IMG/VR virus record: IMGVR_UViG_3300044630_003511
Coordinates: 22,701-86,700 of that record
DNA from: a virus
Strand: one strand, 5' to 3'
DNA: 64,000 bases
A program made the translations under genes and the position numbers. Position 1 is the first letter of the stretch, and each line of letters begins with the position of its first letter. The notes under the pieces are model-generated. The model was not told where the DNA came from. It saw only the letters and a list, made by a program, of their open reading frames with translations, and searched no databases. This document shows positions 52,685 through 59,861 of this stretch, piece after piece.

Positions 52685-52814
52685 TTGCTTTTTTTAAAAT
52701 CAGTATATATATTATAGAAACCTTGTGGTTAAACCTTCAGTGTCCTTTGAGGCATTTGAGTTGGAGAAATACCAACGATTGAAGTTTTAAATACAAATAA
52801 AAAAATAAGGAAAT

Positions 52815-53642
52815 ATGAAACAATCAGTATGGACGAACAAGTCCAACCCTCAAGCGTTTGTTACGAAAGACAAACAAAGATTAAAACAATTCGAAGGTGA
52901 AGTATATCTCAAAGATGGAGATGAATACCAAATCGAATTATTCAACCCAACCCAAAATCACATTCTTGCAAAAATCAAAATCGATTCCGATTATATATCG
53001 GGTGGAGGTATTGTATTAAGACCCGGTGAGAGAACGTTTTTACAACGCTTCTTGGATACGAATAATAAATTTGTATTCAGAACATACGAAGTTGATAAAG
53101 AAGCAATTGAAGTTGGTGCTACGGCTAATAATGGATATGTAGAAGTAGAGTTCTATAATGAAATTAAAACGCAACCATTCAATAATGGAATATTATATGG
53201 TAATGGTACCACATATACATTCAATTCAACCGGAACTCCATTAGGAATGTGGAATGGAACAACTACAACCGGTGGAACATTAACCACAACCACATCAACT
53301 AATACGGCAACTTACTCAAATATTAACGCAAGTTATACATCAGGTGTTAGTTCTAGGAGATTAACCGATGGATTCCTATCGCACGTTAGTGGTATTGTAG
53401 AAGATAAATCACTTTCAGAAACAGGAATTACGGAAAAGGGTGGAAAATCATCACAAGAGTTTGAAACATCTGATAGAAATTTTCTATCTGTATCATTTCA
53501 TAACGTAGCATGGAGATTATTACCATTCTCAACGAAACATCTTAGTACAAATGAATTAAATATATTGTATTGCGGTGGGTGTGGAGCTAAACGAAAGAAA
53601 GATTCTCACAAATTTTGTCCACATTGTGGAACACAATATTAA
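52815..53642 (+). CDS. Phage protein with C-terminal zinc ribbon
   Basis: 275 residues. N-terminal NPQAFVTKDKQRLKQFEGEV and YLKDGDEYQIELFNPTQNHI form a beta-rich domain found in several phage virion proteins. A Thr/Gly/Asn-rich linker (about 125-180) follows. The end, CGGCGAKRKKDSHKFCPHCG, is a four-Cys zinc ribbon. Plus strand, with about 130 bp of leader holding small inverted repeats (TTGG/CCAA). A role is not assigned; structural or DNA-binding are both possible. Confidence 0.65.
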   Translation: MKQSVWTNKSNPQAFVTKDKQRLKQFEGEVYLKDGDEYQIELFNPTQNHILAKIKIDSDYISGGGIVLRPGERTFLQRFLDTNNKFVFRTYEVDKEAIEVGATANNGYVEVEFYNEIKTQPFNNGILYGNGTTYTFNSTGTPLGMWNGTTTTGGTLTTTTSTNTATYSNINASYTSGVSSRRLTDGFLSHVSGIVEDKSLSETGITEKGGKSSQEFETSDRNFLSVSFHNVAWRLLPFSTKHLSTNELNILYCGGCGAKRKKDSHKFCPHCGTQY

Positions 53643-53669
53643 TTAGTTATAACTAATCACAAGGTATTC

Positions 53670-53705
53670 AAAAAAAATCCACTCTATTAAGGGTGGATTT
53701 TTCTT
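53670..53705. terminator. Bidirectional terminator between convergent genes
   Basis: AAATCCACTC (53675-53684) pairs with GGGTGGATTT (53691-53700). T runs follow on both strands. Confidence 0.88.
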
Positions 53706-53711
53706 TTAATG

Positions 53712-54353
53712 TTAATTATTATCGTTTAACTCTTCTAATTCTTCCAATTGTTTCTGCAATCGGCTAACACTACCCCATACAATTGAAGCATTCGGGTCTA
53801 ATTTCTTTATCTCTTCCACCAACTCATTACATTTGCCGGTTTTGAAGAATCGTTCTTCGATACCACGTGACAATTCATTTAAATGAGATGGAGCAGATAT
53901 ACTGATTCGTAAATCATAATCACACCATTTGGTTTTATAATCCCATATTAACAATCCTTTAGTTAATTTCCTACTCAAATCATGTAAAAATCTATTACGA
54001 ACTCTCACAATTGAATTATCGGAACCAAATAAGTGTAAGAATCGTAGAAACCATCTAGGACACCATTTAGGTTTAGCCTCATAATCCATAGCAAGAACCA
54101 ATGGATATATGGCTTTAAACAAATAACCAGTTCCCTCATATGGAACCGAACCTAAGTAGTGGTACTTCTCATAGAAATCCTTTGGAAAGAATATAGCACG
54201 GATATCATCCCATTTTAAATCTCTAGTATGAATCATTCCTTTCTTTCTACCTTTCCAAAATAGTATGGTATATTTTAAATTCCGCAACATCTCTTTGAAT
54301 GTTGGCTTTGTCGGTTCAATATAGAATTTACTATTTTTATTTACCTTACTCAT
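53712..54353 (-). CDS. Unknown protein
   Basis: 213 residues, rich in aromatic and basic residues (FLRFLHLFGSDNSIVRVRNR, LTKGLLIWDYKTKWCDYDLR), with a Glu-rich coiled-coil end (LQKQLEELEELND). No transmembrane span is clear. No family recognised. Last gene of the 53.7-55.3 kb unit. Confidence 0.6.
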   Translation of the reverse strand: MSKVNKNSKFYIEPTKPTFKEMLRNLKYTILFWKGRKKGMIHTRDLKWDDIRAIFFPKDFYEKYHYLGSVPYEGTGYLFKAIYPLVLAMDYEAKPKWCPRWFLRFLHLFGSDNSIVRVRNRFLHDLSRKLTKGLLIWDYKTKWCDYDLRISISAPSHLNELSRGIEERFFKTGKCNELVEEIKKLDPNASIVWGSVSRLQKQLEELEELNDNN

Positions 54354-54357
54354 AACT

Positions 54358-54630
54358 TTACTTTAATTGATTATATCTTTTATTATTTTTTTTACGTTCC
54401 CATTCCATTTCAACATCTACCCATTTTCCCAAAGGACAGGCATCCATCTCCGGTGAATAAACTTTTGCGGTTAGAAAACATCCACATTCTACACAATGTA
54501 TATATGGTTGGGTTAATTTAGAATCACAACTATCACATATCTCTATTCGTTTAGCAGCTAATTCAGATTGGATATCATTAGGATTAAACATTATACCCCA
54601 AGCTTTGAATATCTCCACTATCTTATTCAT
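54358..54630 (-). CDS. Small zinc-binding protein
   Basis: 90 residues. Four Cys in CDSCDSKLTQPYIHCVECGC, then ACPLGKW, give the C-x2-C...C-x2-C pattern of a short phage zinc-finger family. It probably binds nucleic acid or mediates protein contact. Confidence 0.7.
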   Translation of the reverse strand: MNKIVEIFKAWGIMFNPNDIQSELAAKRIEICDSCDSKLTQPYIHCVECGCFLTAKVYSPEMDACPLGKWVDVEMEWERKKNNKRYNQLK

Positions 54631-54633
54631 AAC

Positions 54634-54867
54634 TTAATTCATTATTTGTTTACAATCAAACGTTATTTTTTCATTTAATTTAGGTAATGTCTTACCTATA
54701 AATCGTACTTTCTTCTCCTCACCTGTTTTATCTAACTTAACATATAGATAAGCAGTATCAGTCCAAGAATAAGAAAGAGTAACAGTTACAACACCAGAAC
54801 ACTTTTCGGCAGCAGGTGTAAATCCATATATAGAGATTAGTATTAATATAACTAATAATTTTTTCAT
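54634..54867 (-). CDS. Small secreted protein
   Basis: 77 residues. MKKLLVILILISIYGFTPAA is a signal peptide with likely cleavage after AA. The mature part has two Cys that could form a disulphide (CSGVV and DCKQ) and a beta-rich body (VTVTLSYSWTDTAYLYVKLD). It may act in the periplasm or at the surface. Function unknown. Confidence 0.62.
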   Translation of the reverse strand: MKKLLVILILISIYGFTPAAEKCSGVVTVTLSYSWTDTAYLYVKLDKTGEEKKVRFIGKTLPKLNEKITFDCKQIMN

Positions 54868-54868
54868 A

Positions 54869-55252
54869 TTATTTCTTTTCTACAATTTCTATTCGGATAC
54901 TACCACCCTCATTTAACCATGCGTTTACCTTATATGGGTTTGAATCTACATTTGATGCAGATTGGATATAACCGGAGAAGTGAGGTTTATCACCATTCTC
55001 TATTCCAATTTCATATTGGAGGTCATACGTCTTAGAAGGTTTACCATTCCAATTATCCAAACCCAACGTAACATTCATTTTATTAGTTCCATTGATTCGG
55101 AGGTGACCGGCTCCTTTGAGTTCTCCTAAAAAGGATTGGTATTCAGCATCAGTAGTAAATGATGGAGATGAACCATTTGTTTTTAATAACTTTCGATTTG
55201 CACGTAATTCTCTTACTTTGACAATAGAGTACTTTTTAACAGGTTTATTCAT
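54869..55252 (-). CDS. Unknown protein
   Basis: 127 residues. Basic N-terminus (KYSIVKVRELRANRKLLKTN), then a beta-rich part (LRINGTNKMNVTLGLDNWNG). Leads the unit and has both the host-type promoter and the AAACCCTTA leader, as early genes further right do. Confidence 0.6.
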   Translation of the reverse strand: MNKPVKKYSIVKVRELRANRKLLKTNGSSPSFTTDAEYQSFLGELKGAGHLRINGTNKMNVTLGLDNWNGKPSKTYDLQYEIGIENGDKPHFSGYIQSASNVDSNPYKVNAWLNEGGSIRIEIVEKK

Positions 55253-55257
55253 ATCTT

Positions 55258-55268
55258 AAGGGTTTAAA
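55258..55268 (-). repeat. Leader motif TTTAAACCCTT, copy 1
   Basis: Lies 5 nt upstream of the ATG at 55252, between promoter and gene. Confidence 0.5.
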
Positions 55269-55279
55269 TTTTATATACT

Positions 55280-55311
55280 CAAATATACGAAATTTAATCC
55301 ATATAAACAAG
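55280..55311 (-). promoter_or_regulatory. Bacteroidota-type promoter
   Basis: Minus strand: CTTG, 20 bp, TATATTTG. Ends 28 nt before the ATG at 55252. Confidence 0.7.
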
Positions 55312-55477
55312 CTATTAGTGAATTATTTTTAATCCCCTATTCCCCTTAGAACCCCACCGAATCCCCGTCTATTTAAAAATTTTTATAAGGTGTCGTAAAA
55401 AGAGTTTGTTTGATTTCTATTGATAGTTAGCCACTTGGGTGTCTACCGAGCTATTGGGTTGTCATCTAGCCGCTCTA

Positions 55478-55732
55478 TTATCGAACCCGTCTATTGGGTT
55501 GGGTTTCGATTGTTTTGGCAACCTTTACTCCCTTAGTAGGTTGAGGTTCCTCCGCTCCGGTTTTGTAATCACTCCACTTTAACCCAAAGAATAGGTTAGC
55601 CATTGTTCTACGGAACCAATTGGGCTTAGTAGTGAGAGCAAAAGAGATAAAGTAATCCTTATCCCCAATCTTCCATTCCCCTATCGGTTTGGGTGAAGGG
55701 GCTATACTCATTGTGTTCATTTCGTTTTTCAT
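55478..55732 (-). CDS. Small protein, unknown
   Basis: 84 residues (start 55732, or an in-frame Met four or seven codons later). APSPKPIGEWKIGDKDYFIS, then RTMANLFFGLKWSDYKTGAE. It overlaps the upstream gene by 74 bp, which is long, so one of the two starts may be wrong. The 225 bp downstream of its stop hold no convincing gene. Confidence 0.5.
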   Translation of the reverse strand: MKNEMNTMSIAPSPKPIGEWKIGDKDYFISFALTTKPNWFRRTMANLFFGLKWSDYKTGAEEPQPTKGVKVAKTIETQPNRRVR

Positions 55733-55970
55733 TTTCTTTATATATTTCGTTCATTATATTAAATACAACCTGGCAATCTTCATACTCCTCATCCTGAGTT
55801 AATTCAGAGAGTAGAGATTCCAAAGATGAATAAGGTATAAGTTCTACAATGGTTGATGGTTTGATAGTTCCCTTACGAAACGATTCTAACACCCATCCCA
55901 ACGATTGTACCCGTATCCACCTTAGCTGTTTAATATCCAGCTCATCCATAGGGTAGAATTTATATATCAT
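55659..55970 (-). CDS. Unknown protein
   Basis: 103 residues. DELDIKQLRWIRVQSLGWVL, then a helical, acidic centre (LESLLSELTQDEEYEDCQVV). No family recognised. Its 3' end overlaps the next gene. Confidence 0.5.
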   Translation of the reverse strand: MIYKFYPMDELDIKQLRWIRVQSLGWVLESFRKGTIKPSTIVELIPYSSLESLLSELTQDEEYEDCQVVFNIMNEIYKENEKRNEHNEYSPFTQTDRGMEDWG

Positions 55971-56009
55971 ATAGATAAGTATTCCCTATACTGAGAAATG
56001 GAGTAACTA

Positions 56010-56234
56010 TCAAACCACCTCCTTATATACCCTACTCAAATCGTTCAATCTGCTTCTATCCTCAGAGGTATAAAACAAATCACCCAATACCCTATTGATA
56101 AACTCCATCTCTAATTTATATCCAATAGCAGTGAAATCATTTACCTTATGTATAGGATGGGTTACTTCAATATGGAGTATCCTATATACCTTACGGAGGT
56201 ATTCCTTCTGCTTATCGTTTATTGAGTACTTCAT
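56010..56234 (-). CDS. Small protein, unknown
   Basis: 74 residues from the ATG at 56234 (an upstream in-frame TTG is not used). MKYSINDKQKEYLRKVYRIL then GYKLEMEFINRVLGDLFYTS, helical and basic. The upstream gene ends at 56236. Confidence 0.55.
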   Translation of the reverse strand: MKYSINDKQKEYLRKVYRILHIEVTHPIHKVNDFTAIGYKLEMEFINRVLGDLFYTSEDRSRLNDLSRVYKEVV

Positions 56235-56235
56235 C

Positions 56236-56595
56236 TTAATCCTCAAATTCCGGAACTCCGGCCGCTTCTAACAATTCAACATCATTTGGTTCAATCCATT
56301 GAGCTAACGATTGTAGTTCTACCAACTCACCCAAACTTATACGTTCCTTACGAATCTCTCCCCTTAGATACTCTAATCTCTCCGTTGGGTTCGAACTATA
56401 TAGTTTCCAACTTAGGGATTCATCCGTACTCAAATCACAAGCAATCTCTATGTTGTTTAGATTAGTCCATACCTCATCCGATGTACTACTCGGTTCCCTA
56501 AACACATCCGCTAATCCCTTACTCCATATAAATTCCCTTATCACTCTAAGGTCATCCGATATCATCTCTAATCTATGCTTCAATTCGTTTTCCAT
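56236..56595 (-). CDS. Unknown protein
   Basis: 119 residues, acidic, helical, Leu- and Glu-rich (EYLRGEIRKERISLGELVEL, then WIEPNDVELLEAAG). It overlaps the upstream gene by 23 bp. No family recognised. Confidence 0.55.
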   Translation of the reverse strand: MENELKHRLEMISDDLRVIREFIWSKGLADVFREPSSTSDEVWTNLNNIEIACDLSTDESLSWKLYSSNPTERLEYLRGEIRKERISLGELVELQSLAQWIEPNDVELLEAAGVPEFED

Positions 56596-57031
56596 ATAAT
56601 ACTCTTAAATGATTTAATAATTCTTTATCTACCTTATCGTATCCCTCTATTAGAAGTACTTTCTTTAATTGGTCTATAATAACATCACCACCAATCTCTC
56701 TACTTCCTATACGATAATCCCTTAGTGGTTCTATCCAAGCTAATAGGGTTTCGATTCCCTTTCGTTTATCTTCGGTTAATTTCATAATACTGTTTTCATT
56801 TGGGGTCATTGATTCAATCTCATTGGCAATCGCCAACTTCTCAATCTCATCCAATAGGGATTTATATGTAGCCGACCCACTAGCGGCTAGGTACTTACCC
56901 CAATCTCTATCTATTGATAGGAGCATTTCATCCAATTCATCCTTTGTTTCCATTTCTTTTATTCGTTTGGCTTGGTCTAACGCTAATTTAGCATTATCAA
57001 TACTCATCTGCCTTAATTCATCTGAATCCAT
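56573..57031 (-). CDS. Unknown helical protein
   Basis: 152 residues from the ATG at 57031, which directly follows the stop of the methyltransferase gene (57033). A GTG 14 codons earlier lies inside that gene and is not used. Highly helical (MSIDNAKLALDQAKRIKEME). No family recognised. Confidence 0.55.
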   Translation of the reverse strand: MDSDELRQMSIDNAKLALDQAKRIKEMETKDELDEMLLSIDRDWGKYLAASGSATYKSLLDEIEKLAIANEIESMTPNENSIMKLTEDKRKGIETLLAWIEPLRDYRIGSREIGGDVIIDQLKKVLLIEGYDKVDKELLNHLRVLYGKRIEA

Positions 57032-57032
57032 A

Positions 57033-57575
57033 CTATACTCCTTTAATCCAGCTATGGTCTTTAAATACACCATCTACCTTATCATCAAATATGATTCCAA
57101 TAGAGTGTCTTACATTACCCCACCCATAATCATGTCCAGATACGAATCCTCCTTTAGAGATTATAGTACGATAGTTATCAATATCAAACATCACACCCTG
57201 CACTGTATGTAATCCATCTATATACACTAAATCCCATTCCCGTTCCTTTAGTATAGAAAAAGAACGTTCTGATGTATCTCTAATAGATTTAATATTAGGT
57301 ATGTCCAACGTATTCCTTAAGAACTCTGAATAGACATCATCAAAAGGTGCGAATGAACAAGCCATATCCGTAACATCATAGTTATCCATATAAGGGTCAA
57401 CCGAAACAACTTCCTTAAAGTGTTTAGCGAATATCATTGTACTCTCCCCTATATACGAACCAATCTCAATCATCCTCATTTCCGATGTAGGTCTAATCTC
57501 ATTAATCCAACGTATCATATCTTCGAGCCCTTCCACCTCATCGGGTGTTCTCATTGTATAGAATTTGTTACTCAT
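57033..57575 (-). CDS. SAM-dependent methyltransferase (Methyltransf_24 type)
   Basis: 180 residues. MIEIGSYIGESTMIFAKHF is the SAM-binding loop, VVSVDPYMD motif 2, LVYIDGLHTVQGVMFDIDNY the acidic motif, and SGHDYGWGNVRHS the end of the fold. The blocks match the middle domain of the fusion at 358-2520 (VELGAWLGKST, LDAGHTY, SGDDYGG), so the two are relatives. This class methylates sugars or small molecules. Confidence 0.8.
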   Translation of the reverse strand: MSNKFYTMRTPDEVEGLEDMIRWINEIRPTSEMRMIEIGSYIGESTMIFAKHFKEVVSVDPYMDNYDVTDMACSFAPFDDVYSEFLRNTLDIPNIKSIRDTSERSFSILKEREWDLVYIDGLHTVQGVMFDIDNYRTIISKGGFVSGHDYGWGNVRHSIGIIFDDKVDGVFKDHSWIKGV

Positions 57576-57588
57576 CCTTACCTTCGTT

Positions 57589-57669
57589 TTTATAATGTTG
57601 GTATGTGAACCAAACGTTAGTCATTCCCCAAACCACCATTAGTGGTAGTACTACCCAATCACCTATCAT
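57589..57669 (-). CDS. Possible 26-residue membrane microprotein
   Basis: ATG at 57669 overlaps the upstream stop (TAATG). IGDWVVLPLMVVWGMTNVWF is one hydrophobic span. Short and uncertain. Confidence 0.35.
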
Positions 57670-57884
57670 TAGACATCCAATTTACCATTAGGATGAATCA
57701 CAATATATGTGTATCCATGTACTGAATTAGTTTGAAACAAATCAGCGATATACTTTGCCTCTTCGTAGGTATCCCATTCTACTGCAATACCCTCTGAATC
57801 ATTAACCAAATGATATTTCTTAATATTATCGGGTTTATCTAATGTCTTTAGTACTTTGTACTTTATTACCATTTCGTTTGTCAT
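57669..57884 (-). CDS. Small protein, unknown
   Basis: 71 residues. IKYKVLKTLDKPDNIKKYHL, AVEWDTYEEAKYIADLFQTN and YTYIVIHPNGKLDV give a beta-beta-alpha-beta look. Overlaps a small upstream membrane gene by 50 bp. Confidence 0.6.
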   Translation of the reverse strand: MTNEMVIKYKVLKTLDKPDNIKKYHLVNDSEGIAVEWDTYEEAKYIADLFQTNSVHGYTYIVIHPNGKLDV

Positions 57885-57993
57885 TTTTATTCTCCTTACG
57901 TTTTTTATCTCTTTTCATTGCCAATAGGAACCATACGGTTAAACCTGCTGCACAAACACCAGCGATATCATTCACTATATCTGATATATCCAT
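57835..57993 (-). CDS. 52-residue single-span membrane protein
   Basis: ATG at 57993 overlaps the upstream stop (TAATG). DIAGVCAAGLTVWFLLAMKR forms a transmembrane helix followed by a Lys/Asn/Arg-rich cytoplasmic tail (positive-inside). The 3' part overlaps the next gene in another frame. Confidence 0.5.
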   Translation of the reverse strand: MDISDIVNDIAGVCAAGLTVWFLLAMKRDKKRKENKNDKRNGNKVQSTKDIR

Positions 57994-58178
57994 TACTTAT
58001 GTCTTTTTTCGTATTTAATCTTATTCAATTCAATATCGTTAAGAATCATATCCCTCTTTTTAGTTAGTTGATTAATCCTTACACTCCTTCCCCATTTACC
58101 AAGCCAATTAACAGGTACCATAGATTCCCACTTTTGTAATTCTTTGTTTACTTCTCTAAGTTCCTTTTTAAGTGCCAT
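57993..58178 (-). CDS. Small basic helical protein
   Basis: 61 residues. KKELREVNKELQKWESMVPV then SVRINQLTKKRDMILNDIEL, charged and helical. First gene behind the promoter at 58202. No family recognised. Confidence 0.6.
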   Translation of the reverse strand: MALKKELREVNKELQKWESMVPVNWLGKWGRSVRINQLTKKRDMILNDIELNKIKYEKRHK

Positions 58179-58201
58179 TGTTGATTGGATTTTATATTAT
58201 A

Positions 58202-58233
58202 CAAATATACGAAATAAATCCGACATATCCAAA
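58202..58233 (-). promoter_or_regulatory. Bacteroidota-type promoter
   Basis: Minus strand: TTTG, 20 bp, TATATTTG. Ends 23 nt before the ATG at 58178. It likely drives the run of small genes down to about 55.5 kb. Confidence 0.75.
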
Positions 58234-58239
58234 TATTAG

Positions 58240-58553
58240 ACGTATTTATTTTATCTCATTTCAGATAACCATTTAGATGGTACCCCCCAAGGGGGTATCT
58301 AAGGGTGTCAATCTCCCTACCGGAAAAAAACCAGGCTCGATACGAGAACAGGTAAGAGCCCCTCGTAACACGTTGACAATCACCTAATTACAAGAAACCT
58401 CAGTCCCCCCGTCCTCATTCACAAGCCCTTACCCACGCCCACCTCAAGCGCAGCTTTAACTCCGCCGGTTAAAGCCCCCACACTCAGGCACTTATCCTCC
58501 CTCACCTCCAGCATCTCTTTAGCAGGGGTTTCGGTTAGCCTACCTCACTTAAA
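58240..58553. other. GC-rich gene-free stretch with perfect hairpins
   Basis: Clearly more GC-rich than the surrounding genome and without a convincing gene. TACCCCC (58281) pairs with GGGGGTA (58291). GCTTTAAC (58453-58460) pairs with GTTAAAGC (58468-58475) around TCCGCCG. A variant of the promoter-upstream motif (ACACGTTGACAATCA) lies at 58368. High GC plus hairpins in an AT-rich genome suggests structured RNA or a replication site. Confidence 0.45.
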
Positions 58554-58628
58554 CCTTTACTTTAGGGTAAAGTAAAGTTATAGCTTTACTTTTATGTATT
58601 AATAGTCAAGTTAAAGCTTTACTTTAGG
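58554..58628. repeat. Iterated CTTTACTTT repeats forming inverted repeats
   Basis: CTTTACTTTA-GGG-TAAAGTAAAG (58555-58577) is a perfect 10-bp inverted repeat. AGTAAAG (58571) and CTTTACT (58584) form a second. CTTTACTTTAGG recurs at 58617-58628, identical to 58555-58566. Three direct and one inverted copy in 75 bp resemble an iteron array or multi-site operator. Confidence 0.55.
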
Positions 58629-58836
58629 TACTGCGCTCACTGCGTTCGCTTGAGCTGTATAGCTTGTATCTCTCTCCCCTATATACTATATGTTGTTATA
58701 CTCCTATACTCCTATGTATTCTTTTTCTTCTCTATACTACTATACACTATATACCCCTTTATACTATCCGGTATATTACCATTAGGTATATTCTTAGCTA
58801 TATTATTTTTATCAGATGTGTCCGGCTTCGAGTTCT
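58629..58836. other. Low-complexity pyrimidine-rich stretch
   Basis: Rich in CTATAC and CCTATA repeats. Open plus-strand frames here read as low-complexity Ile/Tyr/Leu peptides and are not taken as genes. GCGCTCACTGCGTTCGCTTGAGC near 58636 contains a weak hairpin. Confidence 0.4.
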
Positions 58837-58918
58837 CCAGGTAAGAATTTCAAACCCATAGGAATATTCCACCTGCCCCCTACGTTTTATATACGGAGGG
58901 ATGGAATTTGTTACCCGG
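58837..58918 (-). ncRNA. Tandem structured element, copy 1
   Basis: Outer stem: GGTAA (58840) with TTACC (58911), extended by AATTTC with GGAATT. Inner stem: TTCCACC (58867) with GGATGGAA (58899). One inner pair is C-A on the plus strand but G-U on the minus strand, which favours a minus-strand RNA. Copy 2 shares the layout with different bases. Confidence 0.5.
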
Positions 58919-58995
58919 TAAGAAAAATGAACTGAACGGATTATTCCACCCTACCCTATTGCATACAAGCGCTTGGATGGATTTTCTTACCCTGG
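58915..58995 (-). ncRNA. Tandem structured element, copy 2
   Basis: Outer stem: GGTAAGAAAA (58917) with TTTTCTTACC (58982). Inner stem: TCCACCC (58945) with GGATGGA (58975), again a wobble only on the minus strand. CCCTATTGC (58954-58962) is also perfectly complementary to GCAATAGGG (58995-59003), which would make a pseudoknot with the outer stem. Confidence 0.5.
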
Positions 58996-59006
58996 CAATA
59001 GGGCAT

Positions 59007-59034
59007 AAGAAAAGGGGTATATCTCTATACCCCT
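59007..59034 (-). terminator. Rho-independent terminator
   Basis: AGGGGTATA (59013-59021) pairs with TATACCCCT (59026-59034) around TCTC. The minus-strand tail is TTTTCTT. It follows the gene at 59081-59293. Confidence 0.8.
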
Positions 59035-59080
59035 ATTTCTCCCTTAAATTAATTAACCCCTTAATTAATAATATATTTCT

Positions 59081-59293
59081 TTAATATAGCTTTGGGACCA
59101 CTAGCTCCACATAGGCCATTTCGTATGCATCTATATATGGTGTAGAATCTTCTCCAAATCTTCTTTGAAGCTCTTTAGCCAATCTATCTACCTCATCACC
59201 CATTCCTATGGATTCGGATTTAATCCTATACTCATCTACTCTTTCGTATATGCTCTCCAAGTCCCAGCTGTTCAGCGATTCGTATCCACTCAT
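59081..59293 (-). CDS. Small protein, unknown
   Basis: 70 residues. ESLNSWDLESIYERVDEYRI then DEVDRLAKELQRRFGEDSTP, acidic and helical. Overlaps the upstream gene by 62 bp. A terminator follows. Confidence 0.55.
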   Translation of the reverse strand: MSGYESLNSWDLESIYERVDEYRIKSESIGMGDEVDRLAKELQRRFGEDSTPYIDAYEMAYVELVVPKLY

Positions 59294-59525
59294 TTGCGTT
59301 CTTTATTATTTTATGTTGTTGTTCTATCATGTGATTGAGGAATACCTCAACCGCTTGTTCTCTACTCCACTTCTTAGGATATACCAACCTATTACCCATT
59401 GGTATATACTCTTTTTTAATAAGCCCACTTCCTTTCGGTTCTTCCAATAGAAACCACTCACCATCTACCTCTTTGAGATAGAGTAGGTTTTGTTGTTCTC
59501 TATTATTAGCTACCTGCTCTCCCAT
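59232..59525 (-). CDS. Unknown protein downstream of the tRNA-like RNAs
   Basis: 97 residues from the ATG at 59525. The frame extends further up into the RNA at 59542 and that part is not taken as coding. LLYLKEVDGEWFLLEEPKGS then EQAVEVFLNHMIEQQHKIIK. The whole leader from the promoter at 59830 is filled by the two 71-nt RNAs, so they could control this gene. Confidence 0.55.
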   Translation of the reverse strand: MGEQVANNREQQNLLYLKEVDGEWFLLEEPKGSGLIKKEYIPMGNRLVYPKKWSREQAVEVFLNHMIEQQHKIIKNANEWIRIAEQLGLGEHIRKSR

Positions 59526-59541
59526 ATTCACTTTTATTCGA

Positions 59542-59612
59542 GCGGAGAGTTGGAGCCGCCCCAACACCTTCTACCTGGTAGGTAGATGTCTTACTCTCAA
59601 GACCTCCTCCGC
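59542..59612 (-). ncRNA. tRNA-like cloverleaf RNA A
   Basis: 71 nt. On the minus strand: 7-bp acceptor-like stem (GCGGAGG with TCTCCGC), 2 nt, 4-bp D-like arm (GTCT/AGAC, loop TGAGAGTA), 1 nt, 5-bp anticodon-like arm (TCTAC/GTAGA, loop CTACCAG), 4 nt, 5-bp T-like arm (GTTGG/CCAAC, loop GGCGGCT). Lengths and linkers match a tRNA exactly. The G18G19 and TTCRA loop bases are missing. The wobble in the acceptor stem fits only the minus strand. Confidence 0.55.
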
Positions 59613-59712
59613 AATTAATAGAACGATATCCGGCTTTAGTATCCCACTGCCTTATTGCAGTAGTATTCACACATTCGGTTTTATTAGATGTTGGCTTCAA
59701 CCATTCTTTTGA

Positions 59713-59783
59713 GCGGAGAGATGAAACCGCCTCACCTCCTCCATATTGGTAATATGGCGACTTTCTCTTAAGTCTTTCTCCGC
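59713..59783 (-). ncRNA. tRNA-like cloverleaf RNA B
   Basis: 71 nt, same layout as RNA A: acceptor GCGGAGA/TCTCCGC, D-like arm GACT/AGTC with loop TAAGAGAA, anticodon-like arm CCATA/TATGG with loop TTACCAA, T-like arm GGTGA/TCATC with loop GGCGGTT. Stems differ from RNA A but stay paired, and the loops keep AGAG, TACCA and GGCGGYT. First element behind the promoter at 59830. Confidence 0.55.
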
Positions 59784-59829
59784 AAATATCTTAGTAACGT
59801 TAGAGTTCTGTCTCAATCACATCACTATG

Positions 59830-59861
59830 TAAAGATACGAAATTTAATCGATATATCCTAA
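59830..59861 (-). promoter_or_regulatory. Bacteroidota-type promoter driving the tRNA-like RNAs
   Basis: Minus strand: TTAG, 20 bp, TATCTTTA. RNA B starts 46 nt downstream of the -7 box. No gene starts before 59525. Confidence 0.6.

Noticed and set aside
58419-58514. 31-residue minus-strand frame in the GC-rich island
   Set aside because: It reads like a normal peptide but is short, lacks promoter or leader motif, and contains a perfect 8-bp hairpin. An RNA or site explains it as well.
58650-58861. Two overlapping plus-strand frames of 64-65 residues
   Set aside because: Low-complexity Ile/Tyr/Leu peptides from CTATAC-rich DNA, no start context, and wrong strand for the region.
59506-59700. 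64-residue minus-strand frame
   Set aside because: It runs through the whole tRNA-like RNA A; the stem conservation with RNA B explains the sequence better than coding.
59542-59783. Calling the two cloverleaf RNAs ordinary tRNAs
   Set aside because: The D loops lack GG and the T loops read GGCGGYT instead of TTCRANY, so normal elbow pairing is impossible. They are listed as tRNA-like only.
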